Source: Pseudoscleropodium purum (taxonomy: Eukaryota; Streptophyta; Bryopsida; Hypnales; Brachytheciaceae). From it: a DNA stretch of 64,000 bases. This document shows positions 22,386 through 33,439 of this stretch, piece after piece (the first letter of the stretch is position 1; the number at the start of each line of letters is the position of its first letter). The position numbers and the translations under genes are program-made. Where the stretch lies: contig OZ017805.1 of NCBI GenBank assembly GCA_963969395.1, forward strand, positions 3,968,001 through 4,032,000, read 5' to 3'. Below the pieces are notes generated by a model. It saw nothing but the letters and a program-made list of their open reading frames with translations. It searched no databases and was not told where the DNA came from.

Positions 22386-23680
22386 CTTAGATAACAAGTC
22401 ATCTTTAAAGGTAGGTGATGCTACAACTACGATTTTCAACAACTTTTTGTAGAGCTTTTCACTTGAATCCTTAATAGAAGTAGGCATTGTAGTTGTAACA
22501 TTCTCAACCCTTACTTTGTCTTTTGGAGTATCTTCATAATACTTTTTCACTGCTACGTTTGTGATAGTTGCAATTTTTTGCTAAACATCTATGAATACAG
22601 TATTAGTGAAGGCTTGGAATTAGGTCTAACTTAGCAAATAACAACTTGCAAAACACACAATAATGGCATGAGAATAATATTGTGAAATTCCTTGTTGTAC
22701 CTTAAGTATGAAGGAGGTAAAGACATCTAAAGGCATCTTGTACCAAGTCTTCCTTGTAGACTGTTGGCATGTTTTTACTTCTTCTGCGCTTAGAAGTTCA
22801 TTGAACTTATCGATTTCCATAACCTTGTACTTACGCACTCTATAGAGAGTGTGCATGAGACTGGTTTTGACATGCGATGTCTCTATGCCCCCACTAAAAA
22901 ACAAAATTAATAAGTTATAATAAGTATTTCAAGAGAGAGGAACAAAAGCCTCCCAAAAAATAACTTCCCAACTTTCATGGGAATTAGAATGACTGACTTG
23001 TTAACATCGTGCATGACTTGCATTGCAACACCAATTCTATTTCTCGTGTCCAACACAATGGAGTCCATGCTTATGTGCTAGTCCATCTCATTAGAGTACA
23101 AGTATGAAATATGATTCATCCATGCAATTCATCTGTAATTGCCATCACAGACAAAGAACTTGGACTCCACCAAATGTTTCAAGAGGCCATTGCTTGTCAA
23201 CTAAGTTGTGAATTTCTCATTCACGGCCTACCATAGTGGGTCCCAAACTTCTTTCTTGGCTTTAGAGAAGTCACAAGACTTTCCTTTCTCATCTACTATG
23301 GAAACATAAAAGACCTATATTCCCTCTTCATAGCTGTTGCTAAACTTGTTTTCTAGATGAGTCAAATTGCATGTTAAAGTTAGACAAACCATGGGCATTG
23401 GCACCAATCTGCACAAGGGAATATGCATGCGGGAGAGCTCTATTAGTGATATTCTCAAACTCTGAATGGCTAAAATGGTATCCATCTTTTGGATGCACCT
23501 AATGTCATCCTCCATGAAACCCACAGGGATTTCCGAAATTGTCCCTTGTGACTTTTTGTCCATGTCTATATTCAAGACAACTTCAGATTGGGCCTAAGAA
23601 TTCAACATTGCGGAGCTTGCTAATTTGGGCGGGATTTCCGAGGGAGGCAACTCTTTTTTACACTACAGTTTATGCAACCA
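22386..23680 (-). pseudogene. ParB-like N-terminal part of the decayed methylase-like gene
   Basis: The minus-strand frame from about 23680 runs through MEDDIRCIQKMDTILAIQSL and FSNSYEEGI*VFYVSIVDE to WDPLW*AVNEKF. It then reads LVESKFFVCDGNYR*IAWMN and MDSIVLDTRNRIGVAMQVMH. After a likely intron (acceptor TTTTTTAG near 22893) it continues with ETSHVKTSLMHTLYRVRKYK and STRKTWYKMPLDVFTSFI. A donor AAG|GTAC follows near 22700, then a further exon 22586-22386 (TNVAVKKYYEDTPKDKVRVE) with donor AAG|GTGAG. The DGNxR....W core resembles the GxHR motif of ParB/Srx-fold proteins; the assignment rests mainly on that motif and on the fusion with a methylase-like domain, a pairing common in phage and plasmid proteins. 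Stops are TAG/TGA at likely Trp, Gln and Arg codons. Confidence 0.45.
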
Positions 23681-23699
23681 AACCACATTGATGCATCGA

Positions 23700-24400
23700 C
23701 ATAGTTATATTTAGATTCTAATCTCAAGTACAATCTAGGTATGTAGAATTGAAATCTTTTGCTATAGGTAATTTATTATAACTTCCAACATTTCATTTCA
23801 TAAAACAAGTTTAGATTCATATCTCATATCACTTATACATCAGAAAGAGAAAGTGAGCCTTTAACTTGGCACAAGCACAAGTCTCTCGGAGGATTCTATA
23901 TTTCAATTTCTAAAAAATATAAATGTTAAAGTCAAATTGTATTACTAAGGATGCTCAAAAGTTAGCTTTTAAATCTCCTACCAAAACCTCCACATCCACA
24001 TCTTAATCTAATGATAAATTAAAGTAACATGCTTACTATGTACAGACTTAGATAATGTCGTCTACATTGTCTTTGAGATCTCTAAGCAAACTATCAAGAC
24101 TTACAAGTGGCCAAAGACGTAGGACATTAAGAGGGATGAAGGGAAGCATGTTTGTATTCATGGATGTAGCCACACTCTTAGGAATCTCAAAATTGGAATC
24201 CTACACTTCTTTCTCCACGTAATCGGCCATTGGAGCTATGATGTTGTCAAGACTCTACAAGGATACCATGAACAAAAAATGATCTGAACATTTGCATTAC
24301 AGAAAGATAATACTCCTAAATAGAAGTCTTTAATGATAATAATAATCGGAGACCTTCAAATCAGCCAAGGCAATCTAGCTGCACTTATACATGTGCGCTT
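23700..24400. other. No gene recognised
   Basis: AT-rich, with short minus-strand peptides that may be upstream exons of the ParB-like gene, but no frame is convincing. Confidence 0.35.
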
Positions 24401-26430
24401 CACCTCACCTGATTCATTGGAACATGTCCACTTTACCTCCTCAGCACATGCATATACAATTGCCCTAGCGTATCCCTCTTGAGCCTAAGACTACCTTCAC
24501 TCCATCCCTCCACATGCCTGTATACCTAGACTAGCAATCCCTTCTCGGCCTCGAGAGCACCCTAATCTTATCCTTGGAATGCATACTTACCCACCCTATC
24601 TTCTTACTTTCAACCTCAAGACTATCCCGATATCAATCTATCAAATGCATAAGTATCCTTGTAGACAAATAATCTCAAATCCAAATCCAATTCTATAATT
24701 AATAGGACTTGCATAATCAACCTTCTTGGGTACTTCTCTCGGTGTTGAGACTACCTTAGCAGCAAAGCCTATAATGCACAGATAGAGTGAGGCAACAAAT
24801 AATTTACAAACAAGCCACATCTGAGCCTCAATTGATATTGATCTGATTTTCCTAGTCCAATCAAAAATACGAAAGCAAAAATTTGAATGGAGAATCCTAC
24901 ATACCCAACTTGCTTAAAAAAAACCTCTTGGCATTGAGACTATACCTGGACCAAACCTCTATATGCAACAACCGCAATGAAGCAACGTAAAAAAATACAT
25001 TGAAGCTAGTAAACTTGCTCCCATTTGTTTCAAGGAGAGCAAGTAGAAATACTCAAAACAATTCCAAATCTTTTATTTTACATGCCTGACTCTAATACGC
25101 GAAGCCTCTTGACACCCAGACTATACTTGGCCAACACCTTCGTATGCAAAAGTCATGACGAAGCCACTCATTATCAACACAAGGCAATCAATTGACTTGC
25201 GTCAATCACATTCAAGGCTCACATAATACTAAACTTGAAAAAACTCCTAAGCTTGAACTATGTAGAAGTTACCCTCAAAGCAAAGCCTTTCAACATCGAG
25301 ACTTTACTTGGATTAGCATTTTGTACACAACAACCTCAACAAGCATCTTACTTGAAACATAAATCAACCATTGATGCGCTCCAATTACAACTAAGCCTTA
25401 GAAGTTATGAAACTTGAAGCAATTCCAAATTTCAAGTTATGCATACCCAACTCTTGCAGTAAGAGCCTCTTGGCACTGAGATAGTACCTAGACTAGACCT
25501 TCGCATACAACAACCGCTATGAGGAAAAATACAAAAAGTACAAACCAACCTGTGAACATATGAAAAAAAAATCTAATGTTGGATTCTTCTATGCCCAATT
25601 CTGAAAGGAAGAGCTTATCAGCAATAAGACTATACCTCAACAAGGCTTCCATATGCAACAACCATGTAGGGGCAACATTCAAAAAACACAATGTAGCCAA
25701 CAAACTTGCTAGAATCTTGTATACTTGACTCTCAAAGCTGAAGCCTTTAGGCACTGAGACGATACTTGGACCAGACTTGCAATGCAATAGCTACGACGAC
25801 AAAAATTACAAACCAACTAGTGAACATACAAGAAACAAATCCAATGCTCGATTCTTACATGCCCGACTCTCAAAGGGGGAGCCTATTGGCAACAAGACTA
25901 TACCTCAACAAGACTTCCATATACAACAACTGCGTACGGATAGCATTCAAAAATACAATGTAACCAACGAACTTGCTAGAATCTTGCATACTCAACTCTT
26001 AGAGTTAGAGCCTTTTGGCACCGAAACCCTACTTAGACCAAACCTCTGCATGCAATAGTTGTGACGAGGAAAATTACAAAAAGCACAAACCAACCAATGA
26101 ACATACGAGAAACAAATCTAATGCTCAAATCCAATGCTTGCATGCTTGATTCTCAAAGGGCGAGCCTCACTGCAACGAGATTGTACCTCAACAAGGCTTT
26201 TGTATATAGCAGCCATATAAGGGCAACATTCAAAAAACACAACGTAGCCTATAAACTTACTGGAATCATATGTGAGGCTCACAAACCGTGAAACTCAAAA
26301 CATTTCCAAATTTCAAATCTTACAAAGCTAACTCTTTACTCTTAGATGTGTAGACTGTGAATACCAAGACTATACCTAGACAAGACCTTCATATGGAATA
26401 GCTGTAACCAATCTACATACAATCGTATTG
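24400..26430 (+). repeat. Diverged satellite-like tandem array (about 180-bp units, then about 275-bp dimers)
   Basis: A recurring core of the type TTGGCACTGAGACTATACCT followed by CTTCATATGCAACAACC marks each unit. Cores lie near 24553, 24744, 24931, 25111, 25291, 25472, 25621, 25753, 25890, 26018, 26172 and 26361. Spacing is 180-190 bases up to 25472, then alternates between about 130 and 150 bases, so that every second unit is more alike (25621/25890/26172 versus 25472/25753/26018). The plus-strand frames at 25766-26291 are translations of this repeat and I do not call them genes. Confidence 0.75.
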
Positions 26431-27217
26431 ATCTTTTCAACAATTTAAGGTCGACCCTACACTTATTCAGTGGCAACAAGAAGCTTAAATCAACAATCTA
26501 AAAATGCAATTGTATAGTGTTGAGGGAATATGTTTGAGCAACCATTGCATATTATACTTGAGGTTGATTCTCTCGAAGGAACTCGCTTGCATCCAAGAGA
26601 AGCATCTCCAACATTCTACATTCATCTAGATTGGAAATTGTGCTCCATCCTCCTCCAATTTGTCGCACCAAAGCTAACAGTCCAACGTACATTGAATAAA
26701 AACGAATGCATAAATTGGTACTGTTTGCGCGGAAATAGAAGGACTCATTGTCGTGGTGCTTGTTGTATTAGAGTTTAGGCTTCAATTTTGTGAGCCCCAT
26801 GAAGGTCACTAGATCTTGAGATTTTTTTTTTTTCGCTTTTTGCTCATTTTCATGTGTAATTGTGGTAAAAAAAAGAAGGCTGCAAAAATGGATTTAGAGA
26901 ATAGTTGGAAAAAATCCTATGCTTATGGGATAATGTTCCAGAAATTCTTGAAATTCCATATAAATTGCATATTGTTAACTAAAGAGTCTAATTAGGTGTT
27001 TGAGTGTTGATTTTAAGGTCTATGAGCGGTTCTTGTCTAGATCAAAACATGGTAAAAATAAAAGGACTCCTAGTAGGATTTGGCCAAACAAAGTGCAAGT
27101 GACCACAATGGATTAAAATCAACCAAGTAAAATTCACAAATAGTGTAAGTGGCGGTTTCTAGAAAGAGAGAGGTGATTTTGACATAAAAACATGTTAGAA
27201 GCGTAACGTTGAAGCCA
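26431..27217. other. No gene recognised
   Basis: Includes an 82-codon plus-strand frame (26530-26778) without stop-free neighbours or recognisable motifs. It could be an exon remnant; nothing supports a function. Confidence 0.35.
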
Positions 27218-27413
27218 GACTACCAAAATTCCCTTATACAAGAATGATTCCTTTTTGGAGGAATTAAACTATCAAGATTCCTTTGTACAAAAATGATTCT
27301 TCTTTAGAAGAATTGAACTACCAAAATTCCCTTGTACAAGAATGATTCTTCCCTAGAGAAATAAAATTGCCACAAATTCCTTATACGAAAATGATTCCTC
27401 CTTAGAGGAATTA
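27218..27413 (+). repeat. 49-bp tandem repeat, four units
   Basis: Units start near 27218, 27267, 27316 and 27365, each of the form ACTACCAAAATTCCCTT...GAATGATTC....AGAGGAATTAA. The period of 49 is constant and is not a multiple of three. Confidence 0.85.
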
Positions 27414-28850
27414 AATTTTGGGGAAGTAAATTTATTTCTCATTTGGAGATTACAAGAACTTAGAAAATTTCATAGAGGATTTGAGGACTTTCTAGAAGTT
27501 TTTCAAAAAGTTTCGTAAATTTCCAAATTGAAGAACATGACTTCATCGAAAGTCAACCAAAATTACCATGAGTGGTTAAATTCATAGAAATTCATTTGGT
27601 GATGGTAAAATCCCACTAAAAATTAGGATAGTATATTCAAGTCTAAATAAGCGCTCAATTGAATTTTGCGACATTCCGACAACAGCAACTACCCAAACCA
27701 GTGGTGCTAACAATTTTTAACAAAATTACAAAACATTCTATGCTTTGATCATCAAATTACAATCATACAAAAGCCAAATTGAGTCATCTTGGACTCTTTC
27801 CTTACCAATTTGGACCTTCCAAACAACTCTAGCTAGTTATAATTAACAAAAAACATGAATTTCAAAACTTAGATTTTCCATCTTTTACACTAAGATGGAA
27901 AATGCTGTCTTTTATGAAGGGTTTTGATGTAAAAGTTGGAGATCAGGGAGTTTCTAGGTTGATTTTGGTCTTCTGACCAACAGAGCAATCCATTTTTCAA
28001 TCGAACTTTTCTTTCAAAAGATAGAAAAGGATTAGCAATAGGATAGAGTTAGGCATATTAATAGTTGATTTTTGTAATTTTCTAGTTACATAGGTAGTTT
28101 TAACGTAAATGGGGGTAAGTGGAGGTCTTTGGAAACGTATAAAAGGACTCCCACTGACTCTTTTTGCACCCCCTTTCTTCTATTTTGTTCATGCCATTTG
28201 CAGCTACATTGTCAAGTTTTCTTTGGTATTTGACAAAGTTCTTTGTATCTTTCGTATTCAAGCTTTTTTGCTTGTATTTTTTTCTAAGCTCTCCATCTTT
28301 GAGTCTGTTGCAAAGGACATGAGGGTCCCTTTGAGCTTACTTGTGTTATGTTTTGGTACTAACACTAAGAAATTCTTGGCCAAATTTTGGCAATGTCGTT
28401 AGTCAAGAATTCTTAGGAATTGCTAATACTTGTGTTGATTGAGTCTTACTAATAATTTCTAGAGTTTGGTGACTTGTGTGGAATTTTACAACCTTGAGTT
28501 GTAGAAAATCCCCCAAGCATTAGCTTGGAAATAAGTGGGTTATGTATTATGGTTGCATTTTGTTGAAATTAAAAGACTTGGATGGAAACCAAGCTCAAAA
28601 ATCATATGTTACTACTAACGTGGCAAACCTTTGCCTAGAATGTGGGGGTTAACTCCCCATATGGTGAATCTTTGCTCTTCTAAATAATTTTATTTATTGT
28701 ATATTTTTTTAGAATTTTATACGCAAATCTAAGGATAAGCTTTGCCTTAAAGTTTCTAATTTAGATTTTGTTAAGGGATCTGCAAAAGGAAACCCAATTA
28801 GACGAGCAACAACCTTTTAAATTAACCCTATGGTTATTGGATTAGTTGGA
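27414..28850. other. No gene recognised
   Basis: AT-rich. A 97-codon plus-strand frame (28109-28402) is hydrophobic and Phe/Leu-rich, with no motif I know and no homologous second copy in the window, so I leave it uncalled. Confidence 0.4.
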
Positions 28851-28856
28851 AGGCTA

Positions 28857-28960
28857 TAACCAGCCCAACCAATACCCCATCTAGCTAGAGACAACCCAAT
28901 CAATACCCCATTTAGCTAGAGCTAGCTTAACCAATAACCCCCCATAGCTACCAACCCATC
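28857..28960 (+). repeat. Short tandem repeat, about 36-bp units
   Basis: AACCAATACCCCATCTAGCT, AATCAATACCCCATTTAGCT and AACCAATAACCCCCCATAGC follow each other, giving about three imperfect units. Confidence 0.65.
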
Positions 28961-29084
28961 GAGTACCAATGGGTTGCTGGGTACAATTGGTTGCCATTCT
29001 AGTCCCCAAAACTTAGGTATCAGACCATATCCACACATCCAAGGGAGGATGCCTTTGGGCCCTCCAAACTTTATTTTTATTTAA

Positions 29085-29775
29085 ATTATTTAAGTTGAAT
29101 GGTATTATCATCCAAATAGAGAAGACTAGAAGCTAAGAGAGTCATTTATAAAATAATTTTCAATTGATTTTAAAAGTTCTAATTGACTTAAATGAGGTAC
29201 TAAGCGTAGAGAGGGTCTTTTAAATCAAAACCCAATTGATTTTCCAAAGCTTAAGTGGGTCACCATCCAGATAAGGAGGGACTAAGAGCTTGAAGAGTCA
29301 TTATAAAAAATCTAGTTGATTCCCAAAGCCAAGTGGATTATCACCCAAATAAGAGGAATTGAGACCTAGGGAGTCAGTATAAAAGAAATTTAGTTGATTT
29401 TCGAGTCAAAAGAACATACAAGGGAGGGATTGAGAGCCAAGAAAACCCTTATAAGAGAAAATTCAATGATTATCTGGAACCTGAGTGGACTAAAAAAAAT
29501 GTCAGAGAGCGTATGGGGTCATTACAAAAAATTCACTAATTTTTCAAGCTTGAATGTATCTAAGGGAAGGACTTAGAGTAAAAAGAGTCTTTAAATTCAA
29601 AAATTCAATTGATTTCCAAGCTGGATGGATTACCATCCAAATAGGAGAGTTGAGGACTAGGAAGCCATCAAGAAAAAAGTTTAGTTGACCCTCAAGTCAA
29701 GAAAACTACAAAAGAAAGACTAAGTGTAGAAAAGGCCTTTTACATTACAAATCTAGTTGATTTCCAAGCTTGACT
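29085..29775 (+). repeat. Diverged tandem array, about 75-bp units, about nine copies
   Basis: Each unit holds an AATTGATTTTCCAAGC-like start, a CATCCAAATAAG-like middle and an AAGAGTC(A/T)TTATAAAA-like end. Starts fall near 29161, 29232, 29313, 29391, 29464, 29531, 29607, 29683 and 29754 (72-87 bases apart). Units differ by indels; the small frames inside are incidental. Confidence 0.7.
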
Positions 29776-29869
29776 TTATGCATATGGTAATTAGATATAT
29801 ATCCCATGAAATCAACTTCTTATATCTCATTACAAACTGTCAATGTCATTGACAATATATACTAGTCTA

Positions 29870-30090
29870 GATTCAAAGTTAGTCTAACTAGTAGTCGTGC
29901 TAGATTGTGAGCATACAAGCATGAGCCTATGAGTGATGAGCAGGGATTGTGTGAGCCTGAAGCCAAAAAATTTAAACATGATGTAATTTCTAAATTTTTT
30001 TGGTTAAAAAGTAAAAGGACTAATGTTTTTCCAACAAAGTTTATCATATTTAGGGATCCAATCCTTCAAATTTAATCTCTAGGTCCTTTA
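29870..30090 (-). repeat. LTR-like fragment, inverted relative to 35638-35890
   Basis: TAGATTGTGAGCATACAAGC and AGTGATGAGCAGGGATTGTG match, in reverse orientation, the sequence just before the primer-binding-site-like motif at 35886. The remainder is too diverged to define ends. Confidence 0.4.
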
Positions 30091-33000
30091 GTTAATCACT
30101 CCCGTCTTGTTTTTTTGTAATTATTTCTTGGCACCAAAAGAAAGATCAAGGACTTGCAATACAATATTTCATCTCAATGTCAAGAGAAAGATTAAGCATT
30201 TGCCATCTAATCACTTTTCCTAGCCACAACCACCCAAAAAAAAAAAATTCTTTTGGTTATGGCTAGGAGGCTCTCCTCGGCATTGAGAAGTACTAAACAA
30301 CAAGAGGAGAGTGCTCATAAAAATATCAATCACTAATATTTGTTCTTAAACTCTAGTGAAGTTCAATAAATAACACATCAAAATGGAAAGTGTTTGATCC
30401 TCCTTTCAACACCAAGACATACCAAACAACAAGAAGAAAGTTTTTCACATGTTACGTTGTTGAAGTCTTGAAGAGACCACGATAATAGGTCCATAGTAAT
30501 AGGTCCAAAACTTTATTGAAAATAATTTATTCTAACCAAAAAATTTAGATGGAATCTCTTAGAAATTGTATGCTCATAGGTTCACAAGCTCTCAAAATAG
30601 CAACTTTGGTCCAACTAATATTCTAGTCATGATTTGCACTATGTGTAGGGTGAATACTCAAATTGCAATGCCATGAATGAACCCTTTGCACCGCCGGTTG
30701 CTACCTAGCCTTTGATTCTCGAGTACCAAATCTTCTTTAGTTTGTTCAATTAGAAAATTGAGATTTGCATGGATTAAGATTTGCATGATTTGCATTGCAT
30801 TCTTAGAATTTGAAATTTGTTGAGCTTGAAAAATAGTATGATAAATTTGATTCTTTAGTTTAAGAATACAGTGGTTGAAAAACTGTTGGCCTTCATAGTG
30901 TTTGGAATCAAAAAAATCTACCGGAATGGAAGTCTTGGCGTCGATGGTTGTTAGCTAGCCTTCCAATCTCGATCCAAATTAATGCTCATTCTAAATTGTG
31001 ATACCAAATTGGTACTTGAGAAGTTTAGCCTTGGCACTAAGGATAGGCTTCATGCCAAAATACTTTTCATCATGCACTTTTTTAGAAAGGGGCCAAAATT
31101 CAAATCCTCTGAATTCTAATCCAAGTGAGTGTGAAATTTGATTCTTATGAACCCTCAGTGCCAATAGAAACTTAGAGGCTACAATACTTTGATTAAGAAT
31201 TCTTAAATTCCTTGATGAATTCTAATTTTGTTTGATATTCCAACCTTTGTTTGACAATATTACATGCCTATTGAATTCCTTGTAATTATTGTTTCACAAT
31301 TCCATTCTTTATTAATATATTTAGTCTCAATTTTGGATTTACTTAACTAATAATGTATATTCCATTAGGAGCCCTTGACGCTGAGAAAAAAGAGTTGGCA
31401 GTACCTTGGTGACTTGACCATCATGATTGTGTTCAGAATTAATCATGATGTTTGGAAAATCAATTTAGGACCTTAATATGTTTTGTAGCTCTTTTATCAT
31501 TTCAAATGCTCATAATGTAAAGTCTCAATTCCAAAAGGAACTTCATATCTTTTGAATTTTGCACAAGTTGCTCGTAATGGTTTGTGAATCAAACATTTTA
31601 TGATTTCATTTTTCTAATCTAGTGCAAAAAAATTGTTCCCTCGACGCCGATAGAATCCAACTTGGATTGATAAAGTGAGAAGTGATTTTAAAAATCCTCT
31701 CGATAATGGATAAGGTGTTTCAACTAATATATAATGAGTTGCATGATTTTTCTATTTACTTATCAAGACGAATCCAAGGAGTGGTTGGCCTAGGTGTTGA
31801 GGGGAGATTCTAACCCATGCATTTCAGAAAAAAATGAAGCCTTGATTTTGACAAATGTAGCAAATATGTATTGTCAATTTGTCTAACTCCACGAAGACGC
31901 TCGATATTATAATCAAAGTACAATAAGTAAAACAAACTAAGTTCAATGAAATTAAATGAAGCCTCAATGGATTTGACTTCAATGAGTTTCATTGTATCTG
32001 ATTTGTTTCATTTAAGCCAAGTTAGGTGGCTACTAATGCCAATTGTCAAAGGTAATTGCTTTCAATATCCACTTACTTAATATTATGATTAGCAAGTTGA
32101 GAGGAAGTGCTCTTTAAGGAAGTGGGGTAGTAGTAAGGTTAACAACCCATGTGGGATATGTATCTTCACTCATTTGATAATGAGTGAACTATCTTTACAT
32201 TATCCCATAGCCTTTGTGGATTCATGGTGGACAATTTATTTTTTCTATAAAATCAACCTCCTCACCCTTTGTATTCTTCAAAAATTAGTGGTGTATGTTA
32301 TTCACAATGAAATAAAAAAATAAATTTGGTGGTAGATGGTAATTGGATTCTTTTTAGATGATCATTTGCTTTTTTATACAATTTGGTTTAGGTGCAAGAT
32401 GCATCTAAATGCAAAATATTAAACAATCAAGATTAAGGTCTATTAGAGTTATTGTGGAATTAAATGGTTTATATATACACATTTGAACTTCACCTTTCTA
32501 ATAATTGTTGCTCAAGAGTCTAATCTAAGAAGAAAGAATATCTTACAAAATCTAGATGTAGAGGTCAAGCACAAGTTGAATTACTTACACATGAATTTCA
32601 TATTACTTCTAGGATGCATAGCTTGAATGGATTCACCTCCATGTTTGATACCCCTTGGAAATTTCCTTCCTTCTTTTCATCAACTATTATATCTTCTTTG
32701 ATATAAAGGATGCAACTTCCTCTTAGAAGCAACATTTTCATCTCTCCAACTATCCTACCTCTTCTTTTCGACTATTACAACTCCACCAAAAAATATAGTA
32801 GTTTATCTCTCTTCCTCTTCCTAAAATTATGCTAGAAATCACTTTTGGTTATAAATTTTGCAACATGCATGAAAGTAATGAAATATATGGCGGAATGGCA
32901 CAAAAGGAAGTGGATCTTAGTTTGAGTAACAATAAAAGTGTATATTCAAATGAGCACTTCACACTAATGTCAATACTTCATATAAACTTCTAAATTCAAC

Positions 33001-33430
33001 TCGTACTATATTCAATAGAATTGCAAGACAATGACCTCAAGCTTCATATTATAGGATGACTAGACATGGGTGGTAATGGAATTTAAGTTTGTAAATCATC
33101 TTTGCCAATCTTGGAGATTAATTCATCACATATTTGATAGCTTTTCAATGTTAAGTATTCCATTATGTCAACCTAATGTAGGTTGCCAAATAGTTTCAAA
33201 ATTCACTTGCATCCACCAATTACTAAAATATGTGAATGCCATGATGACACTACTTAAATAAGAAAACCTGTGAAGTTGTCTGGAAATCATAATGAATAGT
33301 GAGGTATGATGGTAGCACCTATAACTGTCAAAACAAGCAATTTAGTACAATTGGAGGTACTTTTCTCTAAAACAATATTTTATAGTAATAACAATTACAA
33401 TTTATGAATTGTAGAAAATAGAAAATGATT
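30091..33430. other. Mostly unassigned; one more LTR-like fragment at about 30450-30610
   Basis: The segment near 30480-30600 (GTAATAGGTCCAAAACTTTATTG, then CTCATAGGTTCACAAG) resembles 35690-35885 in the same orientation, so it may be another decayed LTR. The rest has no recognisable gene. Several isolated CTCGGCAYTGAG-like words occur (30276, 31029, 31371). Confidence 0.35.
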
Positions 33431-33439
33431 TCTTGGGTT

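Noticed and set aside
25766..26291. Three plus-strand frames of 65-93 codons with similar sequence
   Set aside because: They are similar because they read successive units of the 180/275-bp tandem array.
24400..30000. CRISPR array, because of several regularly spaced repeats
   Set aside because: Units are contiguous and diverged rather than identical short repeats separated by unique spacers, and the genome is a plant's.
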